Assembly: GCA_937874815.1 (NCBI GenBank)
Contig: CALNBW010000302.1
Location: forward strand, 1-9,924
Source of the DNA: an uncultured Bacillota bacterium
GTDB lineage: Bacteria > Bacillota > UBA994 > UBA5500
Direction of reading: 5' to 3'
DNA: 9,924 nucleotides
Shown here: one piece after another, positions 1 to 6,354 of the stretch
Numbering within the stretch: position 1 is the first letter of the stretch
Layout of the letters: every line of letters starts with the position of its first letter
Position numbers and translations under genes: made by a program
Notes under the pieces: generated by a model
Seen by the model: only the letters and a program-made list of their open reading frames with translations
What the model was told of the DNA's origin: nothing
Databases searched by the model: none

Positions 1-75
1 TGATAAGGTGGTTTTTGTCTTGGCGCGTTCCTCTTCTAAACAGCGCCTCAGTTGCTCTAGATGAGCACGTTGCAT
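1..75 (-). CDS. TraR/DksA-family (YteA-like) protein, N-terminal 25 residues only
   Basis: An open frame starts with ATG at 75-73 and runs off the left edge without a stop. It is preceded by a strong Shine-Dalgarno sequence (TAGGAGGTCC) at 81-90. The visible peptide begins MQRAHLEQLRRCLEEER and is a charged, heptad-like helix. This resembles the N-terminal coiled coil of TraR/DksA zinc-finger proteins of the YteA group, which are often found just after divIVA in Clostridia. The zinc finger itself would lie outside the window, so the family call rests on the helix and the location. It is 12 bp downstream of the DUF5665 gene and probably in the same operon. The start is secure; the family is a moderate-confidence inference. 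Confidence 0.55.
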   Translation of the reverse strand, partial: MQRAHLEQLRRCLEEERAKTKTTLS

Positions 76-87
76 GCTCCGGACCTC

Positions 88-384
88 CTATTTAGCTAGT
101 TGGCCCTGAACAATTCTCACTAGCTTAGCGATAAAATCGCCGATTACCGGCAGGTTTAAAATAGCTAGCTCATTAAGCAAGAAAAGAGCGAGGGCCGCTA
201 ATAGTGTTCCCCCAATCGCAATTCCCACTCCCCGCGCTAGCCCCGCTAAAAAGTTTAGCCACATTAAACGCCAGGGGCGATTAAAAAGAGACACGTATTC
301 GGCGAACCGCATGCGTTCCAGGTAATAAGCTAACTCCTCCACCTTGCGCGTTAGGGTATCCTTAGTCTTATCCTCGTCCGGCAT
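88..384 (-). CDS. DUF5665 domain membrane protein
   Basis: A 98-residue protein of unknown function that matches the DUF5665 pattern: a charged N-terminus (residues 1-20), an amphipathic stretch with LERMRFAEYV (about 22-31), then NRPWRLMWLNFLAGLARG (35-52), a hydrophobic helix at about 50-75, and a conserved tail with LNLPVIGDFIAKLVRIVQ. It is probably a single-pass or hairpin membrane protein. A GTG five codons upstream (399) would lengthen it, but the Shine-Dalgarno GAGAGGTGA lies inside that extension, 4 to 5 bases before the ATG at 384, so the ATG is preferred. It lies between divIVA and a TraR/DksA-like gene, which suggests a role near the division site or envelope. No catalytic motif is visible. 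Confidence 0.8.
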   Translation of the reverse strand: MPDEDKTKDTLTRKVEELAYYLERMRFAEYVSLFNRPWRLMWLNFLAGLARGVGIAIGGTLLAALALFLLNELAILNLPVIGDFIAKLVRIVQGQLAK

Positions 385-461
385 AAGATCACCTCTCACC
401 CCTAGTAATATGCTGGCAAGGCCTTTGCTAGCCTAATCAGCCAGGGATTGGGGCTCGATTA

Positions 462-944
462 TCAGTTCAGTTCGCGGCCTGCGGCTGTCTCCATCTGCTC
501 CCAGTCATCGCTATCCAGCATCTCTAACTGGGCTTTGAGCAAGTTGATCAAGCGCGCCCTAAACACACTCGATTGTTTGCGCATCTCGTCCAGTTCAGCT
601 GTCATTCTGCGTACTTTGCCAATAGCATCGTCAACTAAGCGCTCTGCTTTCAGCTCCGCTTCCCTATTGATCAGCTGGGCTTCTCGCTTAGCACTGGCCT
701 TTACTTCTTCCGCTGTCTCCTGGGCAACCACCAAGGCGTTATGTAAGGTTTGCTCTAGGTTATGATAATGCTCCAGTTTCTCTTTCAGGGCCTGATTACT
801 GTCTTTCAGCTCAGCACTCTCTTTAAATACTTGCTCTAGGTCTTTAATGATAAAGTCCAGAAACTCATCAACCTCGTTACGGTCATATCCACGCAGAACT
901 GTTTTAAACTCTTTGTTGTGAATATCCAGCGGTGTTATTGACAC
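462..944 (-). CDS. divIVA: DivIVA cell-division/polarity protein
   Basis: DivIVA binds negatively curved membrane at septa and poles and recruits division and chromosome-anchoring factors. The 160-residue protein has the N-terminal membrane-binding domain ITPLDIHNKEF (3-13) and RGYDRNEVDEFLD (18-30), then a long coiled coil at about 33-145. Of the Bacillus membrane-contact pair Phe17-Arg18, Arg18 is kept and Phe17 is Leu. A GTG three codons earlier (953) is possible. The sequence AAGGGGGTG CCTTTC GTG, however, puts a good Shine-Dalgarno six bases before the GTG at 944, and starting there restores the family's usual beginning (M-x-[IL]-T-P-x-D-I-H-N). The length is close to the Bacillus protein. 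It closes the sepF - (yggT) - divIVA order typical of Firmicutes. Confidence 0.95.
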   Translation of the reverse strand: MSITPLDIHNKEFKTVLRGYDRNEVDEFLDFIIKDLEQVFKESAELKDSNQALKEKLEHYHNLEQTLHNALVVAQETAEEVKASAKREAQLINREAELKAERLVDDAIGKVRRMTAELDEMRKQSSVFRARLINLLKAQLEMLDSDDWEQMETAAGRELN

Positions 945-957
945 GAAAGGCACCCCC

Positions 958-1050
958 TTATGAGATAAGATTCATCACCAAATTCAAAAGCAAGACCACC
1001 ATCAGAGTAGCTACATCAACCCTAAACCCTAGCTGCGCCCAGCTCGATCC
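958..1050 (-). pseudogene. Possible yggT (YlmG-like) remnant
   Basis: Between sepF and divIVA, where yggT (ylmG) normally lies, there is under 100 bp. One frame, ending with TAA at 960-958, reads about 30 codons without a stop. Its end, LGFRVDVATLMVVLLLNLVMNLIS, contains a Gly-x-x-x-Asp followed by a hydrophobic helix, reminiscent of the last transmembrane segment of YggT proteins (Gly-x-Asp-x-Ser-Pro then a hydrophobic run). There is no plausible start codon for a full protein and no room for the first half. I read it as a deletion remnant. It could also be chance hydrophobic sequence, so confidence is low. Confidence 0.25.
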
Positions 1051-1052
1051 GC

Positions 1053-1493
1053 CTACAGCCCCCCCGTCCTCCCGGGTTTGTCCAGCTGATTCATTACATC
1101 GTCTTCTAGCAGATTGCTGACGTCAACGTTGGGCGGAGCTAGCAAGAAAATCAAATCGCTAACTCTTTGGTTACGCCCACCTAAGGCATAGGCAGCACCA
1201 CTAAGAAAGTCTAATATGCGCACTCTTACGCGCTGCTCGGCCCCTTCTAGGTTTACAACAACTGGTCGCCGGGCCCGCAGATGATCAACAATAGCTTGCA
1301 CATCTTCATAGGATTTGGGCCCCAAAACAACTAACTTGATGTTCTTGGCTGACTGCAATTCTACCACGTTCGACCTATACCGAACTGGCATATCAACCGC
1401 TAATTGCTCCGCATCATCTACAGTTTCTTCTGTATCTTCCTCGTCTTCATCTTCAAAACCGATGAAGTCGAGAAATTTTGACCAGATACTCAT
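1053..1493 (-). CDS. sepF: SepF, FtsZ membrane anchor / septum assembly
   Basis: SepF polymerises into rings, binds FtsZ's C-terminal peptide and tethers it to the membrane. The 146-residue protein shows the three expected parts: an amphipathic membrane-targeting helix (MSIWSKFLDFIGF, 1-13), an acidic linker (14-35), and the globular SepF domain (about 50-124) with RRPVVVNLE (75-83), RILDFLSGAAYALGG (92-106) and IFLLAPPNVDVSN (115-127). The length is close to Bacillus SepF. A TTG one codon upstream exists, but the ATG at 1493 is preferred: it overlaps the yggS stop in TGATG and has GGAGGG eight bases ahead. The overlap suggests translational coupling with yggS. Its partner FtsZ ends at the far right of the window. 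Confidence 0.95.
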   Translation of the reverse strand: MSIWSKFLDFIGFEDEDEEDTEETVDDAEQLAVDMPVRYRSNVVELQSAKNIKLVVLGPKSYEDVQAIVDHLRARRPVVVNLEGAEQRVRVRILDFLSGAAYALGGRNQRVSDLIFLLAPPNVDVSNLLEDDVMNQLDKPGRTGGL

Positions 1494-2191
1494 CAAGCTT
1501 CCCTCCTACCAAAAATTGCTGTACCCACTCGCACCATGGTAGCGCCCTCTTCAATGGCCACTTGAAAATCACCAGACATGCCCATCGATAAATGCTCCAT
1601 CGTATAGCCGCCGGCCTGCGCCGCTAACTCGTCAGACATCGATTTCATCTGGCGAAAATAACCGCGAACCTGCTCCGGATCATCTACCAGCGGAGCAATA
1701 GTCATCAGACCATGAATCTGCACGTGCGAATAATCAGCTGCCACCGTCTGCACAAACTCCCTTACCTCCCCAGGTGCCAAGCCCGATTTACTGGCCTCGC
1801 CGGCAATGTTTACTTGCACCAGACACCTGGCCGGTGTTCCGAACCGGAGAGCACAACGCTCTAGCTCCTTGACCAATGACCAGCGATCCAAAGAATGGAT
1901 CAGCCCTACTTTGGGGAAGATCTGGCGCACCTTGTTAGTTTGTAGGCTTCCAATCAAATGCCAATCAAGGTTCAAGTCGGCCAGGGCGTCAATCTTGGGC
2001 GCGGCTTCTTGCACCCGATTTTCACCGAAATTATTGACACCTAGTTCATGCAGTGCGCGCACCTCTGCGGCTGAGCGCGTCTTACTTACAGCAATCAAGG
2101 TTACTGCTTCTGGTTTGCGTAAGGACCTAGCTGCGGCTTGTTGTATGGCTGCCTTTACAGCTTCTAGGTTGTCCTGCAGCTGCCTATTCAT
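1493..2191 (-). CDS. yggS: YggS/YlmE-family pyridoxal-phosphate homeostasis protein
   Basis: A 232-residue single-domain TIM-barrel protein of the PLPBP/YggS family. It binds pyridoxal phosphate through a lysine Schiff base but has no known enzymatic turnover, and it helps balance vitamin B6 and amino-acid pools. The PLP lysine is Lys37 in IAVSKTRS (33-40). Other family signatures are NNFGENRVQE (53-62), WHLIGSLQTNK (77-87), NIAGEASKSG (128-137), GLMTIAP (161-167), MGMSGDFQVAIEEGATMVRV (203-222) and GTAIFG (223-228). It is the ylmE position of the ylm/sepF cluster, and its stop overlaps the sepF start by one base. The start ATG follows AAGGAAG, which overlaps the end of the HlyD-like gene, so all three are probably cotranscribed. 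Confidence 0.96.
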   Translation of the reverse strand: MNRQLQDNLEAVKAAIQQAAARSLRKPEAVTLIAVSKTRSAAEVRALHELGVNNFGENRVQEAAPKIDALADLNLDWHLIGSLQTNKVRQIFPKVGLIHSLDRWSLVKELERCALRFGTPARCLVQVNIAGEASKSGLAPGEVREFVQTVAADYSHVQIHGLMTIAPLVDDPEQVRGYFRQMKSMSDELAAQAGGYTMEHLSMGMSGDFQVAIEEGATMVRVGTAIFGRREA

Positions 2192-2198
2192 CTCGTAT

Positions 2199-3491
2199 TC
2201 ACTTCCTTAATCTGTCTGTCACATCCTGCCCATCACTGAGGCCTTCCGGTTTAGTCACGACCGACATGCCTGATTTCATGCCAGCGACAATCACATTCTT
2301 CTTGGTCTCTTGCTGCAAAACCTCTACCGGTTGCGCTCTGACCGTATTACCCTCTAGTACAAAAACAACTGTCTGGCCTTCCAGGGTGACAACGGCTTGC
2401 TTGGGAATGGAACAGTAGACCTCCCCCTCTTTGTGCAGGCTGACCTCCAAAAAGCGGGGCAGCTCCATTGCCTGAGCGGCGGGTAGCTGCAGCAGCAGCT
2501 GCCCTGGCTCTAACCCCTCGCGCTCAACAATAGCGGCAGTAAACGTCTTCTCCTGCTCGCCATCGCGCCAGCGCAAACTAACTGTTTCCCACTCTGGTGG
2601 CACAACTGCGCTATCAGTAGTTAGCTTTGCTAACAAATAGGCCTTGTCATCTACTATCACCTTAAACACCGGTTGCCCGGCTGCAACTGAGCTATCAACC
2701 GTAGTGAGATAAACCTTTTCTTTCTTAGCTGCCTGCAACTGTTCCCATAGCCCAGGGGCAATATTAGCGGTCTTCGCCACTTCTTCTAAGCCATCAACCC
2801 AGTAGCACACTGAGCCGGCAACGGGAGTATGCACCGGGACAATCGCTTGCTGGCGCCGCTGCTCTAGCTCCTCACGTTGTTCCGTCGTTGCGCCCTGACT
2901 TTTGGCTAACAGGATGCGATCCTGTTGCAGCTGCACAACTTCCTTGGCCATCTTGTTCAGATCGTTATACAGGCTACTATATGTATCTACGGCTTGCACA
3001 CGCAGCGCCTGTTTATAGTTATCCATTGCCTCGCAGAACTTATTCTGCCCTGCGGTCAGTTTTGCGGTCACGTCTGCCAGACTCTGGCTATTAGGGGTTC
3101 CTTGCTTTACTCCCTGCTCGATCTTTTGTATTTCCGCATCGATCTGAGCCACCAGATTCTTGTCCACAATTTCTAAGACTAGGTTGCCGGACTCCACCTC
3201 ACCACCTGCATCTACCAAAAGGTTGGCGTGGCCTGGTTTATCGGCCAATACTACCACCTCTTGCCGGAGTAGCACTGCCTCAGCTGCAATACCGGGCACC
3301 GTGTCCACTTGCCTGGCTTGCGCTATTGCTAGCAGACTGGGCCGATTTCGCCAACCGGCTACCAGGTGAAAAGCGCTACGCCCTAACCAGAAGCAACCGG
3401 TGCCAAAGGCTACTAAGATAGCCAAGACTAACATCCGCTTGAGAAATTTGCGGGGCTTGAATTTCTTTCTTTTACGCCCTTTTGCTTTCAC
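2199..3491 (-). CDS. HlyD-like membrane-fusion/adaptor protein without a visible transporter
   Basis: A 430-residue protein with a very basic N-terminus (KAKGRKRKKFKPRKFLKR, 2-19) and one transmembrane helix (about 20-44); the rest is extracytoplasmic. It follows the HlyD/efflux-adaptor plan. First comes a beta strand half of a lipoyl-like domain (about 75-110, with DAGGEVESGNLVLEIVD), then a long coiled coil (about 112-215), then the second lipoyl-like half (PVHTPVAGSVCYWVDGL, 219-235). A beta-barrel region follows (about 260-355) and a C-terminal membrane-proximal-type domain (about 360-425, with VVTLEGQTVVFVLEGNTV). The GTG start has GGGGGAGGG about six bases upstream. No RND, ABC or MFS partner lies in the window. 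Position next to yggS and sepF suggests an envelope or division-linked role rather than drug efflux; that is inference. Confidence 0.8.
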   Translation of the reverse strand: MKAKGRKRKKFKPRKFLKRMLVLAILVAFGTGCFWLGRSAFHLVAGWRNRPSLLAIAQARQVDTVPGIAAEAVLLRQEVVVLADKPGHANLLVDAGGEVESGNLVLEIVDKNLVAQIDAEIQKIEQGVKQGTPNSQSLADVTAKLTAGQNKFCEAMDNYKQALRVQAVDTYSSLYNDLNKMAKEVVQLQQDRILLAKSQGATTEQREELEQRRQQAIVPVHTPVAGSVCYWVDGLEEVAKTANIAPGLWEQLQAAKKEKVYLTTVDSSVAAGQPVFKVIVDDKAYLLAKLTTDSAVVPPEWETVSLRWRDGEQEKTFTAAIVEREGLEPGQLLLQLPAAQAMELPRFLEVSLHKEGEVYCSIPKQAVVTLEGQTVVFVLEGNTVRAQPVEVLQQETKKNVIVAGMKSGMSVVTKPEGLSDGQDVTDRLRK

Positions 3492-3511
3492 TGCCTGCCC
3501 TCCCCCCGCTA

Positions 3512-3540
3512 GCCGCGCACTTTGACTTTATTTGCGCGGC
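3512..3540 (-). other. Stem-loop just upstream of the HlyD-like gene
   Basis: A perfect 8-bp inverted repeat, GCCGCGCA and TGCGCGGC, with a 13-base AT-rich loop. It lies in the 108-bp gap between the nrdD-like gene and the HlyD-like gene, about 20 bases before the GTG start. No T-run follows on the minus strand, so it is not a standard intrinsic terminator. It could be an mRNA processing or stability element. It also lies inside a 26-codon open frame (3509-3589) that I do not call as a gene. Confidence 0.35.
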
Positions 3541-3599
3541 GACGCACCATTTGTTCCAGTATTCTCCGTGGGGAGCGAAAATCCTGCATTTACCTAATA

Positions 3600-5432
3600 C
3601 TAATTAGCAATTGGTTGTTCCCGCAGAACCAAGTAGCCGTCTTCTTGCACCACCACTCCCCGCTCGTTCTCCTGGCAGACTTGACAATCATTCGCCAGGA
3701 GCAGGTGCCCACAGTGCAGACATACGGGCCTATTGATGGGCACCGTATATACAGCCCCTGCACGGATCTGGCCCGACTGGGGCCAAACAGCCAATTGACC
3801 GCCAGCAAAGTCTGCCTGCACCGCCTCACTGACGGTGCAGCTGTAGGCTATGCCGTCCGGCCACAGGTTGGCTACCAAGGGAAAAGCATTAGCGTCATAC
3901 GTGAAGAAACGCCTGGCAACTGCAGCCGATGGAGCCAACCCGATACGCAAGTTAAGGGAATAATAGTTACGCCAGTGCGTGCAGATCCCGTTTAGCAAGT
4001 TAGAAAAATCATTTTCGGCCATGGCGAAAGTGGGGCCAAAGCGATGCCGCGCAACTTGCAACGCCTCCTCGATGCCTATCGGCACTAGCAGCAAGAGTGC
4101 TGTCTTTAGCAAAGGCTCATGCTTGCCAGCAGCTAACAAATGCTGCTCACATAACTGGGAGGCAGTCAGAGGCAGGTCGGCCGGTTGCAGGGCAGTTAAA
4201 ATCTCTGAACGGTGCACTGCCTGTTTGGCAACCAAACTAAAGATGGCGTCGATGTTAGTAAAGAACTCGCGCTCGTTGTCTGCTTCCAAGGCCAAACGCG
4301 GCAGATTTACGTAGGTTCTCGAAATCAAGATGGGAGCCGTCATGTCAAGCCTCGTTCCGCTAGCTAAGAACTGCGCCTGGGTGTCACCGGTGGAGTCTAG
4401 GTAAACGAAGGAGGGATTACCCAGTTGTAGAGCCACTTGTTGCGCCAACTGCGTTAACGGATAGCCGGCGTCGCTCGGTGCGAAGTTGACTCCGTCTGCC
4501 AGCCGAAACACAATCTGCGGGGTTAACAAGGAGGTTTGACCATGCACCCCTTGTTGCAAAGCCTGCAGCAGGGCTCGTGCTAGCAACTGGCCTGCGGGAG
4601 CCTTCTCTAAGCCGATACTGAGACATACTTTAAGGGGCTCCGCGGAACCAGCCATCTGTGCCAAATTAACGTTTCTAAGCAAATGAGCAGCAAAGTGCTC
4701 TATTTCTGCCTGTTTGGGGGCTAGGCGCTGCTGCTGGCACAGGGCGGTAAACACCTGGTCAACATTGGCCAGCAAAATTTCGCCGATGGTCTCACTCTGA
4801 GCAGCCACAATAAGCGCTTGGATCGCCTGCTCCAGGTCATCAATCTCGCGCAGTTGCGGCACCTGGATGCGACCAATCAGCTGACAATTAGCTAGTAACG
4901 GGCGCAAGTCTATGACGGCCGCAGTAATCGCCGTCGTATAGTGAGCCACCCGATCAATATGCATCCGCCCGCGTTGGTGGGCTTGCGAAAAGTCGCGCGG
5001 CAGCAAGTTGTGCAGGCTATAACGTTCACTAGCTGCAAGAGCAATGCGCTGCAGTTTTCCCAGCGGGGTAGCAGACAACTGCGCGTCACCACCGGCCTCC
5101 TGAAAAACCTCGCTCACGATATCCATTAGTTCGCTTTTAGCTTCGCGGATTCTAGTACGTTGATTGCGATACAGAATGAAAGCCTTGGCCGTACGGGCAT
5201 GCCCTTGCTCTATCAACACTTTTTCCACAAGGTCCTGAATCTCTTCTACCGTAGGGGCCTCCTGGGCCAAGACATTCTGCTGCAGCAGATGAATGACTTG
5301 CCCCGCCAGCACTTCAGCTTGGATTCTGTCTTCGCCGCCAACCGCCTTAGCCGCCGCAAAGATAGCGTCGGCTATTTTTTCTGCCTGAAAAGGGACGATG
5401 CGCCCATCGCGTTTCTGCACCCACTCAATCAT
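3600..5432 (-). CDS. Degenerate anaerobic ribonucleotide reductase (NrdD-like) with ATP-cone, probably non-catalytic
   Basis: A 610-residue class III reductase relative; working NrdD proteins are usually about 650-750 residues. An ATP-cone occupies 1-92 (VQKRDGRIVPFQAEKI, then TAKAFILYRNQR). The NrdD barrel is recognisable at about 200-400: AQSETIGEILLANVDQV (211-227), APAGQLLARALL (278-289), VFRLADGVNF (308-317), NPSFVYLD (339-346) and YVNLPRLALEA (374-384). Where NrdD has Met-Gly-Cys-Arg-Thr with its thiyl-radical cysteine, this reads ASGTR (357-361), and there is no cysteine from 271 to 427. The C-terminal zinc cysteines remain (571, 574, 583, 586). The glycyl-radical motif Arg-Val-x-Gly-Tyr-Leu is reduced to QEDGYL (596-601), and the protein ends nine residues later. 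No nrdG activase lies nearby. The ATG overlaps the nrdR stop (ATGA) and has GGAGAAG upstream. A regulatory or nucleotide-sensing role with NrdR is inference. Confidence 0.85.
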   Translation of the reverse strand: MIEWVQKRDGRIVPFQAEKIADAIFAAAKAVGGEDRIQAEVLAGQVIHLLQQNVLAQEAPTVEEIQDLVEKVLIEQGHARTAKAFILYRNQRTRIREAKSELMDIVSEVFQEAGGDAQLSATPLGKLQRIALAASERYSLHNLLPRDFSQAHQRGRMHIDRVAHYTTAITAAVIDLRPLLANCQLIGRIQVPQLREIDDLEQAIQALIVAAQSETIGEILLANVDQVFTALCQQQRLAPKQAEIEHFAAHLLRNVNLAQMAGSAEPLKVCLSIGLEKAPAGQLLARALLQALQQGVHGQTSLLTPQIVFRLADGVNFAPSDAGYPLTQLAQQVALQLGNPSFVYLDSTGDTQAQFLASGTRLDMTAPILISRTYVNLPRLALEADNEREFFTNIDAIFSLVAKQAVHRSEILTALQPADLPLTASQLCEQHLLAAGKHEPLLKTALLLLVPIGIEEALQVARHRFGPTFAMAENDFSNLLNGICTHWRNYYSLNLRIGLAPSAAVARRFFTYDANAFPLVANLWPDGIAYSCTVSEAVQADFAGGQLAVWPQSGQIRAGAVYTVPINRPVCLHCGHLLLANDCQVCQENERGVVVQEDGYLVLREQPIAN

Positions 5433-5887
5433 TGCGGCTTCTCCAGGAGCTTGTCCAGCTCTTGTCTAAAGCGATTGATGTCGGTAAACTGGCGATAGAC
5501 CGAAGCAAAACGCACATAGGCAATCTCATCAATCTGACTCAGTTGGTCCATGACCATTTCCCCTATATCTTGGGACTTAACTTCTGGGCTCAGCTGGTTG
5601 CGCAATGTCAGCTCAATTTCATCTACCGCCTGCTCCAGGGTGGCGGCGCTGACTGGGCGTTTTTCGCAGGCTTTGAATAACCCAGTCAGTATTTTGTTAC
5701 GATCAAAAGTCTCGCGACTGCCATCTTTCTTGATCACCATTAGTGGCAACTCTTCTATTTTCTCGTACGTTGTAAACCTACGCCCACAGCCGGTACATTC
5801 GCGCCGCCGACGAATGGCTGCACTTTCTTCTGTCGGTCGGCTATCAATTACTCGACTATCGATTACCCCGCAATACGGACACTTCAA
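5429..5887 (-). CDS. nrdR: NrdR transcriptional repressor of ribonucleotide reductase genes
   Basis: A 152-residue protein of the normal NrdR length. It senses ATP/dATP through an ATP-cone and represses reductase operons when dATP is high. The N-terminal zinc ribbon has Cys3, Cys6, Cys31 and Cys34 (CPYCG and CTGCGRRFTTYE), with VIDSRPTEE and IRRRRE between. The ATP-cone spans about 47-137 (VIKKDGSRETFDRNKI at 51-66, then YVRFASVYRQF). The start is TTG, supported by AAGGGGGGG eight bases upstream and by the invariant M-[KR]-C-P-x-C beginning. It overlaps the nrdD-like gene by four bases. It is separated from the sporulation genes by a terminator, so it probably has its own promoter. I found no clear NrdR box in the window, so autoregulation is not supported here. 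Confidence 0.98.
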   Translation of the reverse strand: MKCPYCGVIDSRVIDSRPTEESAAIRRRRECTGCGRRFTTYEKIEELPLMVIKKDGSRETFDRNKILTGLFKACEKRPVSAATLEQAVDEIELTLRNQLSPEVKSQDIGEMVMDQLSQIDEIAYVRFASVYRQFTDINRFRQELDKLLEKPQ

Positions 5888-5990
5888 AACAATACCCCCC
5901 CTTGCTCTGAGTTCCTTTATCTATAGTCTACTTGAAACGACGTTTCTCTGCTAGCCAGTAGGAGGAAGTTCTCAATAAATGTAAGGGGTC

Positions 5991-6016
5991 AAAAAAGGAG
6001 GCCAGTGCGGCCTCCT
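5991..6016 (-). terminator. Intrinsic terminator after ylmC
   Basis: On the minus strand the sequence reads AGGAGGCC, loop GCACT, GGCCTCCT, then a T-run. It is a perfect 8-bp GC-rich stem with a 5-base loop followed by six T residues (5991-5996, the last overlapping the stem). The stem starts inside the ylmC stop codon, so termination is immediate. It ends the spoIIGA/sigG-spoIIR-ylmC unit and separates it from nrdR. On the plus strand there is no T-run after the hairpin, so it acts in one direction. Confidence 0.87.
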
Positions 6017-6269
6017 AATAATCAGTTCGGGGTAGGTCTAGCTCCACCAGGATTACGTCTTCACCGATACGTATCACTTGTTCCCAAGCGATATAAAGAT
6101 CCTCGTCGCGCCCCAGAAGACCAAAAAACCTGGCTTGCGTCCCCTGAGCCAACAGCCCCTTGACCCGCCCGACCTCCAGATCAATGTCCAGATCCTGCAC
6201 CAGGCCCAAGCGCTTGCCGTCAAGCACATTGACAATTTCTCGCAGGCGCAAGTCGGATACTTTCAGCAT
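6015..6269 (-). CDS. ylmC: YlmC/YmxH-family PRC-barrel sporulation protein
   Basis: An 84-residue PRC-barrel protein of the YlmC/YmxH family, which is conserved in spore formers; its molecular role is not established. Signatures are the start MLKVSDLRLREIVNVLDGKR, the central DLDIDLEVGRVKGLL, and the closing strand pair IAWEQVIRIGEDVILVEL. The open frame extends to a TTG nine codons upstream (6296). The ATG at 6269 is preferred because GGTGGGAGG lies eight bases before it and family members start with MLKxSDLR. It follows spoIIR after 85 bp and ends at its own terminator. In Clostridia this gene commonly lies between spore genes and nrdR. Confidence 0.93.
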   Translation of the reverse strand: MLKVSDLRLREIVNVLDGKRLGLVQDLDIDLEVGRVKGLLAQGTQARFFGLLGRDEDLYIAWEQVIRIGEDVILVELDLPRTDY

Positions 6270-6354
6270 GTTTTTCGCCTCCCACCGCAACGCCAAAGAC
6301 GCTGCCAGACTGTACCTATACTTATGCTAGGTCAGCGAAAATCATAACAGCTAG

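Noticed and set aside
385..399. GTG at 399 as start of the DUF5665 protein
   Set aside because: It would place the clear Shine-Dalgarno GAGAGGTGA inside the coding sequence; the ATG at 384 is correctly spaced after it.
412..432. Hairpin GCTGGCAA / TTGCTAGC between divIVA and the DUF5665 gene as a terminator
   Set aside because: The 8-bp stem has a mismatch and is not followed by a T-run on either strand, so I do not call a terminator. The downstream genes are probably cotranscribed with divIVA.
3522..3995. Long plus-strand open frame opposite the nrdD-like gene
   Set aside because: It lies antisense to a well-supported gene, has no Shine-Dalgarno or family motif, and its residues reflect reversed codons of the minus-strand gene. 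The same holds for the other plus-strand frames, such as 448-765, 1806-2210, 5550-5954 and 8598-9017.
5888..6014. NrdR box upstream of nrdR
   Set aside because: No pair of sites resembling the ACACWATATATWGTGT-type consensus was found in the leader.
6300..6350. Sporulation promoter for ylmC (CATAAGTA with an upstream TATGATT)
   Set aside because: The resemblance to sigma-E or sigma-A elements is poor (about five of eight at the -10, with imperfect spacing). The gene may simply be read from upstream.
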